DNA from: Sphaerosporella brunnea
Lineage: Eukaryota; Ascomycota; Pezizomycetes; Pezizales; Pyronemataceae
Assembly: GCA_008704415.1 (NCBI GenBank)
Contig: VXIS01000182.1
Location: forward strand, 30,923 to 94,922
DNA length: 64,000 bases
Direction of reading: 5' to 3'
Positions within the stretch are counted from its first letter, which is position 1; every line of letters starts with the position of its first letter. Under the pieces are notes generated by a model. That model was not told where the DNA came from. It did not search any database and saw only the letters and a list, made by a program, of their open reading frames with translations. Below, piece by piece: positions 11,278 through 22,114 of this stretch. Position numbers and translations under genes: made by a program.

Positions 11278-11330
11278 GGACGGGCCCCAGCCCTCCCGCC
11301 CGTCCCAGCTCCACTCTGTTGCTGGGTCCC
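11278..11330 (+). repeat. Double-hairpin element copy H
   Basis: 53 nt. Stem 1 is rebuilt as GGACGGG/CCCGTCC using a shifted 3' arm, still seven perfect pairs; stem 2 perfect. Confidence 0.9.
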
Positions 11331-12200
11331 GGTATCGAAATGCTCAATGTACTTCGTCTCCAGCCGTTTGCAGGGTCCCAAGTTGTTTATTCCTACCTCT
11401 TGTTGGCTCGCCTGGAAGCCAGGACCCTTGCTGGTTGCGCAATCTGCGGACGATATATCCGATCCACTGTGACAGCGTTCGTTCTCCCCGACCCCATGAT
11501 TTCCACGGTTGGTGGGAACGCAGGAATTAGCATCTGAAGCACTCCAGTCAGTCTGGCTCTAAACCATGGCAGGGAGTGGTAATCCGTTGCGACCAATTAC
11601 CAGTTTGCTTGTTGGCTACCATTTGAATAGCGTGAGGCGCTGAACGTTCGATTCTGACGTGCTGCGGTGCGCACACAACCCTCCAACCGTCTCACAGCTC
11701 CTCGGTGATGCTGGCTTCCATGATCGCCTCGTAGTAAGCCGCGTTGGGATGGTGCCGCAACATGATTTTTCGTCGATGGCCGCGGGGCAGTGTTCCGGGT
11801 TTCACGAATGGACGTGGACCGGGCCTGCCGTCATGGACGTGTTGGACGGTGCTGCTAGACGCAATGTTTCGCTGTGGTCGCCTGTTTCTCCAAAGAGGTC
11901 AATTTGCGTGGCTGCGAGTATTGGCGGTTGCAGTGTCGTTCTGAGAGAAGGGGTTAAGGGGTATTAGTGCTAGAGGGTCACCTACCTGAGCAGTGGATCC
12001 CGGTTGGCCTCAGCCGCCGTTTTCAACACAACATGGGGGTTACGGTTGATGGGGATGCGGGGGTTCTCAGCGCAGCTGAAACGAAGATTTGGAGTGGGTG
12101 ATCGTGAGGACATGTCGTTGTCGCGAGCTCCCGAAGAATGGCGCTGAGCGTACAGTCCCTATACGTACTGATCTATGCGAGTACCTAGTTGATGTGAGAT

Positions 12201-12539
12201 ATGGGGGTTCTTGGGAACAACAACGTTGGATTGTATGTTACATCGTACGCGGAATATAGGCGATATATCGGAGATGGTGCACCGCTCCAACAGCGAAACA
12301 GTTCTTCGGCTCGTTCAAGCTGTCAAAGCTCTATCGCGATGCAGGTAGAGGCAATCTCGGCACTCAGCAGTCCGCAAAAGGGTCTAGATGAAGAGGGAAC
12401 CTTAGAGTCGTGGGGAGCGATGAAATGCTTTGACGTCCTCACCAAGTGTAAAGAAACTGCAGGTGCGCCGTGTGTGGTCGCACACCGCCGCCACCACTCA
12501 AATGCATCTTCGCAAGGTTCCACTATGTATGATAGTTGA
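12201..12539 (+). CDS. Hypothetical protein, 112 aa
   Basis: An ATG-initiated intronless frame. It is serine-rich in the middle (RNSSSARSSCQSS) with a charged second half and a final His-rich segment (HRRHHSNASSQG). No domain was recognised, and codon use is unremarkable. It lies alone, 0.9 kb from the last DHE, with no paralogue in the window. Chance occurrence cannot be excluded. Confidence 0.35.
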   Translation: MGVLGNNNVGLYVTSYAEYRRYIGDGAPLQQRNSSSARSSCQSSIAMQVEAISALSSPQKGLDEEGTLESWGAMKCFDVLTKCKETAGAPCVVAHRRHHSNASSQGSTMYDS

Positions 12540-13560
12540 ATAGCTATGCCTAATAGTGATAGCCATGAACACGCGGGCCGATGCATGGGGTTAGTCTGTC
12601 CCAAACCTGCGATCCACGATACATCTCCTCCACAACAGCAACAATTTCAGCCCAGATGCTCGTGGTGTAGTTGGGGGGACGCTCCCAAACGAAACCAGTC
12701 CTGAGCGTGGAAGGTTGACGGTTCAACTCGCGGTGAAATCGGTAGGTTCATCGGCTGGTTACCCGACTTCCCGAGGGGTTACAAGCCCAGCAAGCTTGGG
12801 GATCGAGACAGCGTAGAGGCTCCGTTACTTACCCGGAAGGCCCTCGGAGCGCTGGTTGATCTTTTGTAGCTTCTAATTCATGTGTTTTTTTTATGCGTCG
12901 CGTGTCGCCGAAGAAATAGTAAGAAACTTTACCGTTCGTTCTACCGGCACGAATCTTCCTGATGCATTGGGCATGAGCGCATAGCCTGAGGATTAATGTG
13001 ACGTTGCGGAAAATGGAGGGGGTGAACTAGCCAACCGAAAAGCTGCTCAAGCATCTTGGCAGGCGGAATTACGGTTTTAAACCTGAACTTTTGCGGACTG
13101 AGAACTATGCGTTTATGTTTATTAAGCTTCTTGCAAAGGGCTTATAATTTGAGGAGCTACTAACTGTTTTCTGCTGGTGCTATTCCTGATGGACATAGGC
13201 AAAACAACACATCGCTCAGATCACCTATCTACCTACCTCTAAGGAGTGAAATTCGCGACACGCAGCGTGCGGTGTAGAGAATGGCATTCTGGGGAGCAGA
13301 GAAATCGTGAATGGAGAATGTTCTATCTGTACTCAGCCGCGAAGCTGCGAGCCAGCCCACCCATCAATGACCGCAGCCCAACCAGCCCACCCATCTCTTT
13401 TCAGAGGCCCAAGCAGCTCAACTACTCTCTAGCCGTGAGCGAAACCGACCCCGCCCCTCGAATTGATCCGCGCTGCAAGTGACGGTCCCTCCATCTCTAA
13501 CAGCGTATATACCCCGACGCGCGTGAAACCTGCGAGTGAAGCCCCCCAGTGTTCCTTCCT
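12540..13560. other. No supported gene
   Basis: Short frames only; no repeat or element ends were seen. Confidence 0.4.
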
Positions 13561-13699
13561 GTAAGACACTAAAGCAGATCAGCTATTGTATGCCCGAGAA
13601 AACCTTCAGTGTACTTACTGCTCTTAGTGTGCATTAGTAATCCTTGGCATTGGAGATCGATGACGGGCTTCTGATCGGGGATACGCTTCGGATCGTGTT

Positions 13700-13752
13700 G
13701 AGCGGGCCCCAACCCTCCCGCTCCTGCCAGTTCCACTGTGCTGCTGGGTCCC
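13700..13752 (+). repeat. Double-hairpin element copy I
   Basis: 53 nt. Stem 1 perfect; stem 2 reduced to CCAG/CTGG. Confidence 0.85.
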
Positions 13753-14010
13753 AAGTTCGAAGACGACGTGCCGCCAGATGTCGACGCGGTCAACCAAATC
13801 AGATTTCCTTTAGCGAAGCCGACGAGTCACTGCATACTGTGAGGATCTGCTATATCACACCGAGGTAGGGGCCCATGCGAAGGTTCGACTCGCTCGACGG
13901 CACACACCACACGAGACAAACGGCAGTCTTGTGCCCTGTGTGATGTTCTTTAGGTGCCGAAGGAAAGGTAGTGGTGTTGTTTCTTCCTTCGGTTTCCACA
14001 AAAGCGCTTG

Positions 14011-14063
14011 GAGCGGGCCCCAACCCTCCCGCCCATCCCAGCTCCACACTGTTGCTGGGTCCC
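14011..14063 (+). repeat. Double-hairpin element copy J
   Basis: 53 nt. Stem 1 GAGCGGG/CCCGCCC; stem 2 perfect. Confidence 0.9.
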
Positions 14064-14599
14064 AAGGTTGAAGAAGACCGCTCACTCAACCTATCGAGGC
14101 TGCCAGAGCGAATGATGCGACAGAGCTCTTCGAGAATGTTATGTCTGGGCTCCGGGGAAGCTAGCCTTGGTAACCTGAATCCGGGAATATTTGCGTCGAA
14201 ACCCAGCGTCGATCAAATGCCGCAGGCAACTAGTATAGAAAATCCCCGACAGAATAATCTGGCTGTGCCCTGCACCTCCGGGATCTAAAACGCGTCGACG
14301 TGAGGAGCAGAAAGGACTGGGAAATGTATAGATCGGAATCAAGACTCGCTACATGGTGTCAGGTACTGAAAATCATCAGCTTTTGTATTTCCGAGGCCCT
14401 CTGATGTGCATAAGGTTCTCACCACCATACCTTTGTTGCAGCCCAAACACCCCGCGCGTCATTTTTAGCAGCCCGACACGCTAGCTGGCTACTGTTTAGC
14501 TAGAGGGGTTCCTTACTGTCAGATACAAAAATTTATCAGTTTTTGTCCTTCAGGTAATCTGCAAAGTCGCGTACCAGGTGAACGTTTGTAGATCGCCAT

Positions 14600-14652
14600 G
14601 GGCGGGCCCCAACCCTCCCGCCCCTCCCTGCTCCACGCTGATGCAGGGTCCC
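14600..14652 (+). repeat. Double-hairpin element copy K (compensated stems)
   Basis: 53 nt. Stem 1 is GGGCGGG/CCCGCCC and stem 2 is CCCTGC/GCAGGG: both arms changed together, keeping full pairing. Confidence 0.9.
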
Positions 14653-14794
14653 ATGCGATTCTTCGGAGTTTATTTGTGTTTCATGCCCAGCTGTTGGGGT
14701 AGCTCTGAGAAAGTTGGAGTATTGTCCAGCTTAAGAATCGTTGCTGGTTGTCTTCGCAGCTAACCTTCCTGACGCTAAAAGCACATGATGTTGT

Positions 14795-14819
14795 CAGTTC
14801 CACGCTTATGCAAGGTCCC
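14795..14819 (+). repeat. Half copy of the double-hairpin element
   Basis: Only the second hairpin half remains (CAGTTCCACGCTTATGCAAG then GTCCC). The same half-relic position recurs in the paralogous unit near 23520-23550, so it was duplicated with its surroundings. Confidence 0.6.
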
Positions 14820-14991
14820 ATTTTTCGGTTTGACGAACCTCTTCTGCTTGTTCTTGCGCTGTCTGCAACTCGAGACACCCGTAGTCAAGACCTGTCGTAG
14901 TCTTCCACTCTCTATAATGAGAATCATGTGCTGAAAACACCCACACACATCCAAGCCAGGAAAGGAACATCCTCACTTGGCAATCTCCTTT

Positions 14992-15044
14992 GAGCGGGCC
15001 CCAACCCTCCGGCTCCTCCCAGCTCCACGATTTTGCTGGGTCCC
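14992..15044 (+). repeat. Double-hairpin element copy L
   Basis: 53 nt. Stem 1 has one mismatch (CCGGCTC arm); stem 2 perfect. Confidence 0.9.
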
Positions 15045-15388
15045 AATGATGTCTGCGTAAGCTAGGCGTGTGAGGTCGGCCCCACAAGGTCACTAGTAAT
15101 TCCGGCGCCCTTCGGCGATTCATGGCGCGACTTGCAGACCGGCAGCTTAATTCCCACTACCAGAGCGACTACGCAACCAAATCGCATCCCCTTTCGGGAA
15201 GTCCATGCTGCGCGGATCTGCCAGCAGTTGCTCTGGGTTCGTAAGCGATTGTTTGATCCCTCGGGAACAAAAGATAACATGAGCAAATCCCGAGACAGAC
15301 CGAGCACTTCCACACGCTCTTCAAGGAATGAGTGAAATGGATGTCTTGACCTCCTTCCTTCCGGCGATGATGTGGTACCTTGCGCGTC

Positions 15389-15441
15389 GAGCGGGCCCCA
15401 ACCCTCCCGCTCCTCCCAGCTCCACTATTATGCTGGGTCCC
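15389..15441 (+). repeat. Double-hairpin element copy M
   Basis: 53 nt. Both stems perfect. Confidence 0.9.
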
Positions 15442-15726
15442 GATAGCCGAATGATGATTTCATCCGGGCAACAAAGCTGAGTGTTGGAGTCTGCGCCCTT
15501 TCACAATTCGTGGCGGGACTTACAAACTGGCTGCTTTCTTCCACTACCAGCGATACTAGAGCGCGTGTTTAACCAAACGACCATTCGTTCCGCCTACTCG
15601 ACGAGAGGCTCCTTGTTGCGAGTATCTACCGGGTGCTTGGTCGATATTCCGAAGTAGATGCCCTTGGTTCCGTAAATGATTGTTCGATCCACCCGGCTGC
15701 AAAGGTAAAAGGAGAAAATGCCGAAG

Positions 15727-16090
15727 AAAACCGAGCACTTCCACATGCTCTTCAATGACTGAGGGAATGGAAGCCGTGTGCTCCTTCTCTCCGTTTATTC
15801 TGTGGCACCTTGCGTGTGGAGCGGGCCCCAACCCTCCCGCCCCTCCCAGCTCCACTGTTATGCTGGGTCCCGATTGCCGAATGATGGTCTTCCTCCGGCC
15901 CAGAAAGTCGCGTACTGAAGTCTGCGCCCTTCCACGATTCATGGCGGGACCGCGACCTTCCGGCTCATCATGTCGAAGCTGCCAAAGCGACCAGTACGAG
16001 TGCTCATTTGCTTTAGTGACGTCGACGAGAGACTACATGCAGCGAGGATCTGCCACGTGCCTAGTCGAAGCAGGTGGTGCCCTTGAGTTT
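15727..16090 (+). CDS. Candidate exon that reads through a DHE
   Basis: From an acceptor-like CCGAAG to GAGTTT|GTAAGT at 16091 one frame stays open for about 121 codons. DHE copy N is read in frame as AGPNPPAPPSSTVMLGPD. Flanking peptides resemble those predicted from the neighbouring units (PSTSTCSSMTEG here, PSTSTRSSRNE at 15300). The following segment to 16150 could be a 60-nt intron. I see no family match, and the equivalent frame is broken in the unit at 15389. Confidence 0.35.
15819..15871 (+). repeat. Double-hairpin element copy N
   Basis: 53 nt. Stem 1 GAGCGGG/CCCGCCC; stem 2 perfect. It lies inside the open frame 15727-16090. Confidence 0.9.
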
Positions 16091-16256
16091 GTAAGTGATT
16101 GTTCGACGCGCCCGGCAGCAATGACCACATGAGCAAATCCCGAGACAAAGTGGGATCCGGTGCTCGTCTATCAAAAGCTGAATTTGGATGTTTTGGCATC
16201 CTGTTCCTGCCATGTGAAGCTAGCATTGCGTTGCTAGACCTGCGGAAAGCCTGTCG

Positions 16257-16607
16257 GTGTTTAGCTTCGATCCGCTGTGGAATCGCTTCGGCTCAGCCCT
16301 GCGGCATTTCGCAGCACCACTCGTTCGCTTGGTCCCCGTGGGTGCGAGGTTTTTTATCGTTTGCAGGTATTCGGCAACTGTGAATTCCACGCGTAAAGCG
16401 CCAGAACGTGTGTTTGTGAACACGACAAACGTTTCCAGCTCGTTGACAAGACATAAGCGGCATGAATTTGGCCAAGGACATGGCGTCTCCGCGGTACTAT
16501 GGGCACCGGCCATGGTCAGTCCATTTCTTCGTGCAAGCTAGGAGAAGGATCATTACCAGGTCGCCGACATCTCTCGCGTACCAAATGCTTCGATAATCCT
16601 CCATATT
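16257..16607 (+). CDS. Candidate two-exon gene fragment
   Basis: Exon 16257-16514 ends at ATG|GTCAGT; a 45-nt intron (16515-16559) ends TTACCAG; exon 16560-16607 then ends at GTACGT. The joined frame is open and hydrophobic-basic (HFAAPLVRLVPVGARFFIV, RHEFGQGHGVSAVLWAPAM, VADISRVPNASIILHI). The same module recurs at 16790-16960 with GTAAGT and TTACCAG in place but a 1-nt deletion, so that copy is dead. The true start and downstream exons are unknown. Confidence 0.4.
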
Positions 16608-16665
16608 GTACGTGTCTTGCCATTTGTTGCTACCACGGGATGTGCACCGCTTCGCCCGCAGTATT

Positions 16666-16718
16666 GAGCGGGCCCCAGCCCTCCCGCTCGTCCCAGCTCC
16701 ACTGTCTCGCTGGGTCCC
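16666..16718 (+). repeat. Double-hairpin element copy O
   Basis: 53 nt. Both stems perfect. It is flanked by ATTG on the left and CAAT on the right, extending the symmetry. Confidence 0.9.
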
Positions 16719-16962
16719 AATGTCACCCGATTCCTTCCTCGTCGGGAACCCTTCATCCGGGAATCCGATGGCATGCCGACTGCAAAGATTTCCCGCGACA
16801 TGAGTTTGGCCAGCTTATGGCGTCTCCACGGTACTGTGGGCACCGTCCATCGTAAGTCTTTTTTCTTCTGCAAACTCGGGGGAGGTTTGTTACCAGGTAG
16901 CCGACGTCTCTTGCTGATTGCATCCTTCCGCGATCTTCCGTGGCGTACTGATCGGAAGTTTT

Positions 16963-17015
16963 GAGCGGGCCCCAACCCTCCCGCCCATCCCAGCTCCACA
17001 CTTTCGCTGGGTCCC
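16963..17015 (+). repeat. Double-hairpin element copy P
   Basis: 53 nt. Stem 1 GAGCGGG/CCCGCCC; stem 2 perfect. Confidence 0.9.
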
Positions 17016-17159
17016 AATTGTGCAACGATCCTAACGTTTCCTTGCGCATATGACCTTCGGGGATCTTAGCTTTCGTTCGTCACAAAGCCCTTCGCGAGTT
17101 GAGAACTCTCGGGCAGATTGTGGCGACGATGTTATCCACTCCGCGAACTAGACACTGTC

Positions 17160-17385
17160 AGTCTTGGTCCCTGATTCCACGCATAGATGTGTTCAAGCGA
17201 CGCACCAGGCTTTTGGTTACGAACCTTCTGCGAAGTATTTGGCGAATGCGTTTGGTGAAGCGCGCAGCATCTTGGTCAGAGAGAGAGCAACCGGTGTGAT
17301 GCTAGACAATATTGGATCTCCAATTTTGAACGCGGTGAAAGTCTGGCAGAGCGGTTGGAAGCGAGTCGTAGCGGGCTGTGATTGA
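17160..17385 (+). CDS. Candidate terminal exon, 73 codons
   Basis: Following an acceptor-like CACTGTCAG, a frame with good protein character runs to TGA: ATHQAFGYEPSAKYLANAFG, then EARSILVRERATGVMLDNIG and KVWQSGWKRVVAG. It lies downstream of the DHE-bearing module array on the same strand and may be its 3' end. Upstream VRHKALRELRTLGQIVATML (17075-17135) could be the preceding exon. No family was recognised. Confidence 0.4.
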
Positions 17386-18039
17386 TCGCTCTGGGTAGGT
17401 GCAAGGGAACCCTTCGATAGCACGTCTGTCGTCAGTATTTGGGCGGCTATCTGTGTGGTGAGGTTTTGCTAGCCGGGGGAGAAGTGTACTGATGCAACTG
17501 GACATCGCATGAGGGTGGTGGCGATGAGGGTGGTCGGTCGAGAGGGAATTAAGTGGTGGCTTACCTCTGCACGACAGCGGACCACAACGGAAGATGAGCC
17601 GTGTAGTGAATCGAAAGGGGGAATCAGAGACGTGGGCGGGAAAGAAGCAGTGCAGGTCGGAGGCGGGTCGGTAAATAAGGAAGTAAAGCAACCTCAGGCG
17701 GGTGTGCATGAACAGGGGCAGTCCGAGCGGCCAAAAAAAACCGGGCTTTGCCCTCCAGACCAGACAATGTCACAACACTGCGATGGAAAATCCATCGCGC
17801 GGACATACGCCACGCCAAAGTTTGAAATTGCAGCTGGAATGATTCAACGGCAACGACACAGAAAGCGCTGAAAGCGGCAAAACCCTCCGGCTGTGGTGGA
17901 GCCAATTCTGCGCCGTCACGCGCGATCAAAGGTTGTTGTGTGTGGAATGCACTTATCCCTTTGACTGCATTCCGTGCGATTTGTCACAGAAAGTATACGA
18001 TGTGTTGATTGAACCTGAGAATTGAAAGCTCGCGATTAC

Positions 18040-18297
18040 CTACGAAATTATTATTCTACAGAGTAGGTCCCATAATTCTAGCTCTCTAGCAGCGCGGGTA
18101 ATAAGGTGACCGTCGTGGGGTTCCTGGCGCAGCCTGTTCACCAACTCTCGCCTCACCTCCCCGCCACAATGTGCGCACCAATTCAGAGCCGCGAGGAACT
18201 TGCGCAAGTGCTGAGAACACCACAGACAAGCCATCGTTTCTTCCATAAGTTCACCTACCAAGAACCATGGGAAGGTATGAAACCTTTTGACCGCCAA
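18040..18297 (-). CDS. Uncertain small ORF (either strand)
   Basis: The minus frame (CLWCSQHLRKFLAALNWCAHC, EVRRELVNRLRQ, ARELELWDLLCRIII) looks helical and protein-like. The overlapping plus frame 18106-18423 (SREELAQVLRTPQTSHRFFH) is equally possible. Neither has a recognised domain; I list the locus once because one of them is probably an exon. Confidence 0.25.
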   Translation of the reverse strand: MAVKRFHTFPWFLVGELMEETMACLWCSQHLRKFLAALNWCAHCGGEVRRELVNRLRQEPHDGHLITRAARELELWDLLCRIIIS

Positions 18298-18866
18298 TTC
18301 TCTTCCACACTCGGGAGACAGAGAAACCCATTTGGAGTCTCTCTAAAATTGAATTTATTGGGATTTTATGGCAGCAGCGAGAGCCACATCTGTCTAGTCA
18401 TGCTCGCAAATCAGCCTACGTAATACGACCTATAAACACCCTCCATGCTCATCAATAAATGAAACATGCACCAGACTATTAGTGGATTACGCTTGCGCTT
18501 CAGGGACCAAGACGAGTGTTCGTTATGCAATCGGCTGTTGCGCTGGCTGCCCACGCCAAAGTCTAGGTCTGCAGTCCAAGGGATACTAATTCTCATTTCG
18601 ACCCTCTTTTAAACATTCCGGCCACTGCACTGTATATACCCTAGCTCCCGGGGATCACATCCGTTGCAAAAGGCCCGGAAAGATACAAGTTCAAGGATCA
18701 CATGAGGGTCATGCAGTCACAGACGTAAGGAGCATAGAAAACTGCAGTAGTAAACACGGGATTCTGTATACGTCACCACCCTGGGGATGAATTTTCACCA
18801 CCAGCCTCTATCGACAACCAAACCAGGAACTGCATTGTCGATCTAAACCACCTACCAGCTCCAAGC

Positions 18867-19725
18867 TCACATGCTCCGGCGCCGGGTGGACGTGGTGCGG
18901 TCGGACCGCGAGCCGCTGGCAGTTGCGTCTGTGCACAGATGCTTTGCCCTCGCCAAGTATAACGCGGCGGTTTCGGCCTCGTCCTCGGCCGCCTTCAGTT
19001 TGAGGGCGGCCACTCGCTTCATCACCTCCTCCACACCCTGTGCCGTTGATTGACGCAGGTTGGCCGCGGCTTCCTCACCCTTTGCCGCAGAGTAACGCAC
19101 GTTGCTAGCTTCCTCCTCACGGAGGGCACCGACAGTGCGGTGTTCAATGAGCTGCATTTCGTGCTCTGCGGCATCGGAGCGAGTCTGGGAGGCTGCTGCT
19201 TCGAGGGTTGCACCGTCGGTGCGGATCTCAGCGGGAGCCATCACCTGATCCGCGGCATCAACAATAGTGGTTGAGTCCTCCAACGCCTTCCTCGCTGCCT
19301 CCTGCTCCATCTGCGCAGCCATGTCCTTGGCGGCATCCCGGGCGTGCTTGGCTCGAACGGCCAGCTTCTCATCCACCTTCTTCTTCAGAAGATTGTGGAG
19401 AGAGTGCAGAGCTGGCCGGTCGATGTTGGCGGTCTGCACGCCGAGGCTGTCCCTACAGCACCAATGTGCCTCAGCGATGATGGTTATATCAAATAAGATG
19501 ACGCGGTACGTACCCCAATTCGACAGCCTTCGACAACCACTTGTCAGTGGCGATGGTCTTGGTGGCGATGAGGCGATCCACGCGAACTGCGTTCCACTTG
19601 GAGTGGTTTCCTCGGTCGCACAACCACTCCTGGTTGTCCTGGAAGTAGTTTTCGATGACATCACGCACTACGGCGCAGGAGAGACCGAGATCGTCCGCCA
19701 GCTCTTGATATTTCGCGTTGCCCAT
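18867..19725 (-). CDS. Coiled-coil protein of unknown function, 265 aa
   Basis: Two exons, 19725-19514 and 19452-18867, are joined by a 61-nt intron (19453-19513, GTACGT donor, CTGTAG acceptor) that restores one open frame. The N-terminal about 75 residues look globular (YQELADDLGLSCAVVRDVIE, DNQEWLCDRGNHSKWNAVRV), possibly a small helix-turn-helix fold. From about residue 95 on the protein is a long charged alanine-rich helix with heptad character (KARHARDAAKDMAAQMEQEA, AAKGEEAAANLRQST, ALKLKAAEDEAETAALYLAR) ending in a basic serine-rich tail. Codon use is strongly GC-ending. Phage-like or structural roles are possible, but no family is recognised. A telomere-like motif lies about 270 bp upstream of the start. 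Confidence 0.8.
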
Positions 19726-19994
19726 CTGGTTACGTTAGCCACGAAATTAGACGACACGATCAGCGAAAGCACCAAAGCAAGCGGACCGTTGCGACGATGC
19801 AATACCGTTGTGTCTATTATACGGGTGAAATGCAGGGCGCGCTTACTTCGAGGTTTTTTTTTCGTGAGGAAGAAAACTTTTTTGCTTGTAGGTCGAGGTG
19901 GGCTAATCGAGGGTTCGATGGAAGAAGGAAGGGAGCAAGTGGGAAGGTGGTGGTTCATTTATGCTACACGTAGATCTATCTCACTCGACGGGAA

Positions 19995-20009
19995 GGGTTA
20001 GGGTTAGGG
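19995..20009. promoter_or_regulatory. Short telomere-type motif (two and a half TTAGGG units)
   Basis: GGGTTAGGGTTAGGG lies about 270 bp upstream of the coiled-coil gene start. On the gene's strand it reads as a CCCTAA-type telobox, which in fungi and plants can bind Myb-like telomere proteins in promoters. It could equally be a scar of telomere healing; no longer telomeric tract is present. Confidence 0.4.
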
Positions 20010-20109
20010 CGATTCATCAATATCTGTGAAATCTGCGTGGTCACCAACCGTCATATTGCGGAGAGGCCAGCAGGCACGTATCATCGCAAGACGTTTCGCT
20101 CAACACAAC

Positions 20110-20811
20110 CAGGGCTGCCAATAGACCGGCCAGTCCGGCTTTCGGCGAGGTCTGAACCCGTTCGAATTAAACGGGCTTTTCAAATCAAGGCCCGTTTGGA
20201 CCAGGCATTTTGGACCGAGATCCAGGTGCCCACGAGCGCCGGATGGGCTCCGTGACATGCAGGCGCCCACTAGGCCCGCCAGGCACCCGAACTATCTATC
20301 TACCATCGTTTTGAATAACACAAGAACCCCGAGACAACTTCAAACTGAGTCCCCCACAACCTGCAATCATTCCACCCAAAACCCACTACTCATTCCATCT
20401 CCGCTGCCCGAGTTTCCAAATTGCTCAATATACGTTCGACCTTCTCGATCTGCGAGCTCGGACCATAGACAAGAGCCTGGCGCGCCCAGGAATTGAGGCA
20501 TTCGATTGCTTCGAACGCCGTCGGCGACCAGGGAAATGGCATGGCACACATATTCCCGTAGACGGTGTCCAGGAATACCGATAACCGGCGAGGGATGCCA
20601 GGGTTTCGACCACTGAGTGCGTTCGGAGATTGCACCGTGATCGGCACGTTCGAAATATCTGCACAGCCGGCACCGCCAGGTGCCTGTCAGGCATCCAGAC
20701 ATTGACAACGTCGCCCAGAGCCTATCCGACAAGCGCGACCCGCGCCCCAGCCCGGCCTACTTTGTGGGGCCCCATTTGCACCGCGGGCCAGCCCGTCTAT
20801 TGGCACCCCTG
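20110..20811. mobile_element. 702-bp hAT-type element with 8-bp TSD
   Basis: The ends are imperfect inverted repeats, CAGGGCTGCCAATAGACCGG at the left and its near complement ending TGGCACCCCTG at the right. The perfect duplication AACACAAC flanks the element at 20102-20109 and 20812-20819. CAGGG-type ends plus an 8-bp TSD indicate hAT, of a family different from the TAGTGATGG one. A minus frame inside (20390-20660) reads NALSGRNPGIPRRLSVFLD and EKVERILSNLETRAAEME and has an acceptor-like CTGACAG before it. It may be captured host coding sequence. Confidence 0.85.
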
Positions 20812-21377
20812 AACACAACACAAAGGCCATCCCAAACCGCTAACTACTGCAACACTAGCAACTATCGCGCCTGTAAGGAAATACCCATTGAAACCAAATA
20901 CACAAGTGCCGGGGCGGGCAAATAAGCCAAGCGGAGCAAGTAATCCTCCACTCCATTCCCATCCTTGTTCCTCCGCTCCAAATCCATCCTCCCGCCACTC
21001 AGTCCTCATCCTTCTTCCGCCACATCCTCCTTCTCTTGTGTTTGCCCGGGTGCGGCAGCAAAGCTGCCGACAGCTGCTCCCTGTCTCCGAGGAGCTACTG
21101 AGAAATGGAGCGGGTGGGTGGGAGCGAAACGAGAACCGTGTGTGGTGAGGAACACAAGGGAGCGGCGTTGGCCGGACCCTTAAGTTCTGTGGCGGCCGGG
21201 CGGGCGGAGCCCTAGGAACCGAAGCCGGCCACCCGCCACGGTGCAGCGTCTCTGTTGCTAGCCCACGGCTCACCGTGACATATTGCGAGGTTTATCTATG
21301 CCCAAACAAGTGCGGGAATGAATATCATGCTAAACGTGCAACGGTAACATCTGGGCAGCACAAAATTGTAGCAACAT

Positions 21378-21665
21378 AAAGTGGGTGGAGAGCGCGGGGT
21401 GGTGGATGAGAGCGCGGGGTGGTGGAGCGCATGAGGTGGGTAATCTCTCACCTCAATTCCTGGGTCAATCGGATGCAAACTGACAGAGTTGCGGCAGGAT
21501 AGGCATGCACAAAACACATATACTCAGACCATATGGCTGGGCTCGGCAACGTGGGAAGCTACAGAGCACAGAGTGGTGGTAGTGGTGGAGAGTGTGGGGT
21601 GGCGGAGAGCACGAAGTGGTGGTGGAGAGCGCAGAATGGTAGAAAGCGCGGGGAGGAAGCGGGGC
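21378..21665 (+). repeat. GGTGG/GAGAGCGCGG minisatellite
   Basis: Irregular repeats of GTGGAGAGCGCGGGGTGGTG-type units occur around 21378-21430 and 21580-21665, with unrelated DNA between them. No gene is supported from 20900 to 22100. Confidence 0.6.
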
Positions 21666-22114
21666 GGGGAGCTGAGGACCTGGGTTCACGTGTGCGGGTT
21701 GACCCCCTTGAACCCGTTTAGCTGTCGGTTGACGGCTGAGTCCCCGATTTGTAAATAATGTTTCCCATCACCACCACTGGGAACTTCGGATACACCTCCA
21801 AATGGTTGAAGGCCGCCGGAAAATCAGGTCCGAATGCTTCTTCCACCACGGCCGTGTACCGCGTCGTTGTCACTTAAATGAGGCGTCGTCACAGCCGCGA
21901 CTAGAACCGTATTCGCCTGTGCCGCCTCCAAAGCTCACCGCTCACAACGGCGTCTGGGGAAAGCCGCTTCATCGTAATGGGCATAGGACGTGATGTGCTC
22001 GTAAACGACTTGGTGTGCTCCTTGGCAGCGTAATGGTTGCTGGTTCGCTGTGAAATTTTCGGCGGCCTTGGGTTGGGGTTTGGTGCGGCGGTGTGCGGCG
22101 GCGTACTGAGGGAA

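Larger units (their letters stand above)
13560..17020 (+). repeat. Array of diverged repeat units, each with a DHE and a donor-like site
   Basis: Units of about 300-450 bp follow one another (DHEs at 13700, 14011, 14600, 14992, 15389, 15819, 16666, 16963). Units starting at 14992, 15389 and 15819 share the same order: DHE, a TCTGCGCCCTT..CACGATTCATGGCG-type stretch, then a donor-like site (GTAAGC, GTAAAT or GTAAGT) in a conserved GATTGTTCGA context, then AAATCCCGAGACA. The unit at 13700 has GTAGGG at the equivalent place. A second pair (16470-16607 and 16790-16960) shares ATGGCGTCTCCxCGGTAC followed by GTCAGT or GTAAGT, 45 nt, and TTACCAG. The pattern looks like duplicated exon-intron modules on the plus strand. 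Confidence 0.65.
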
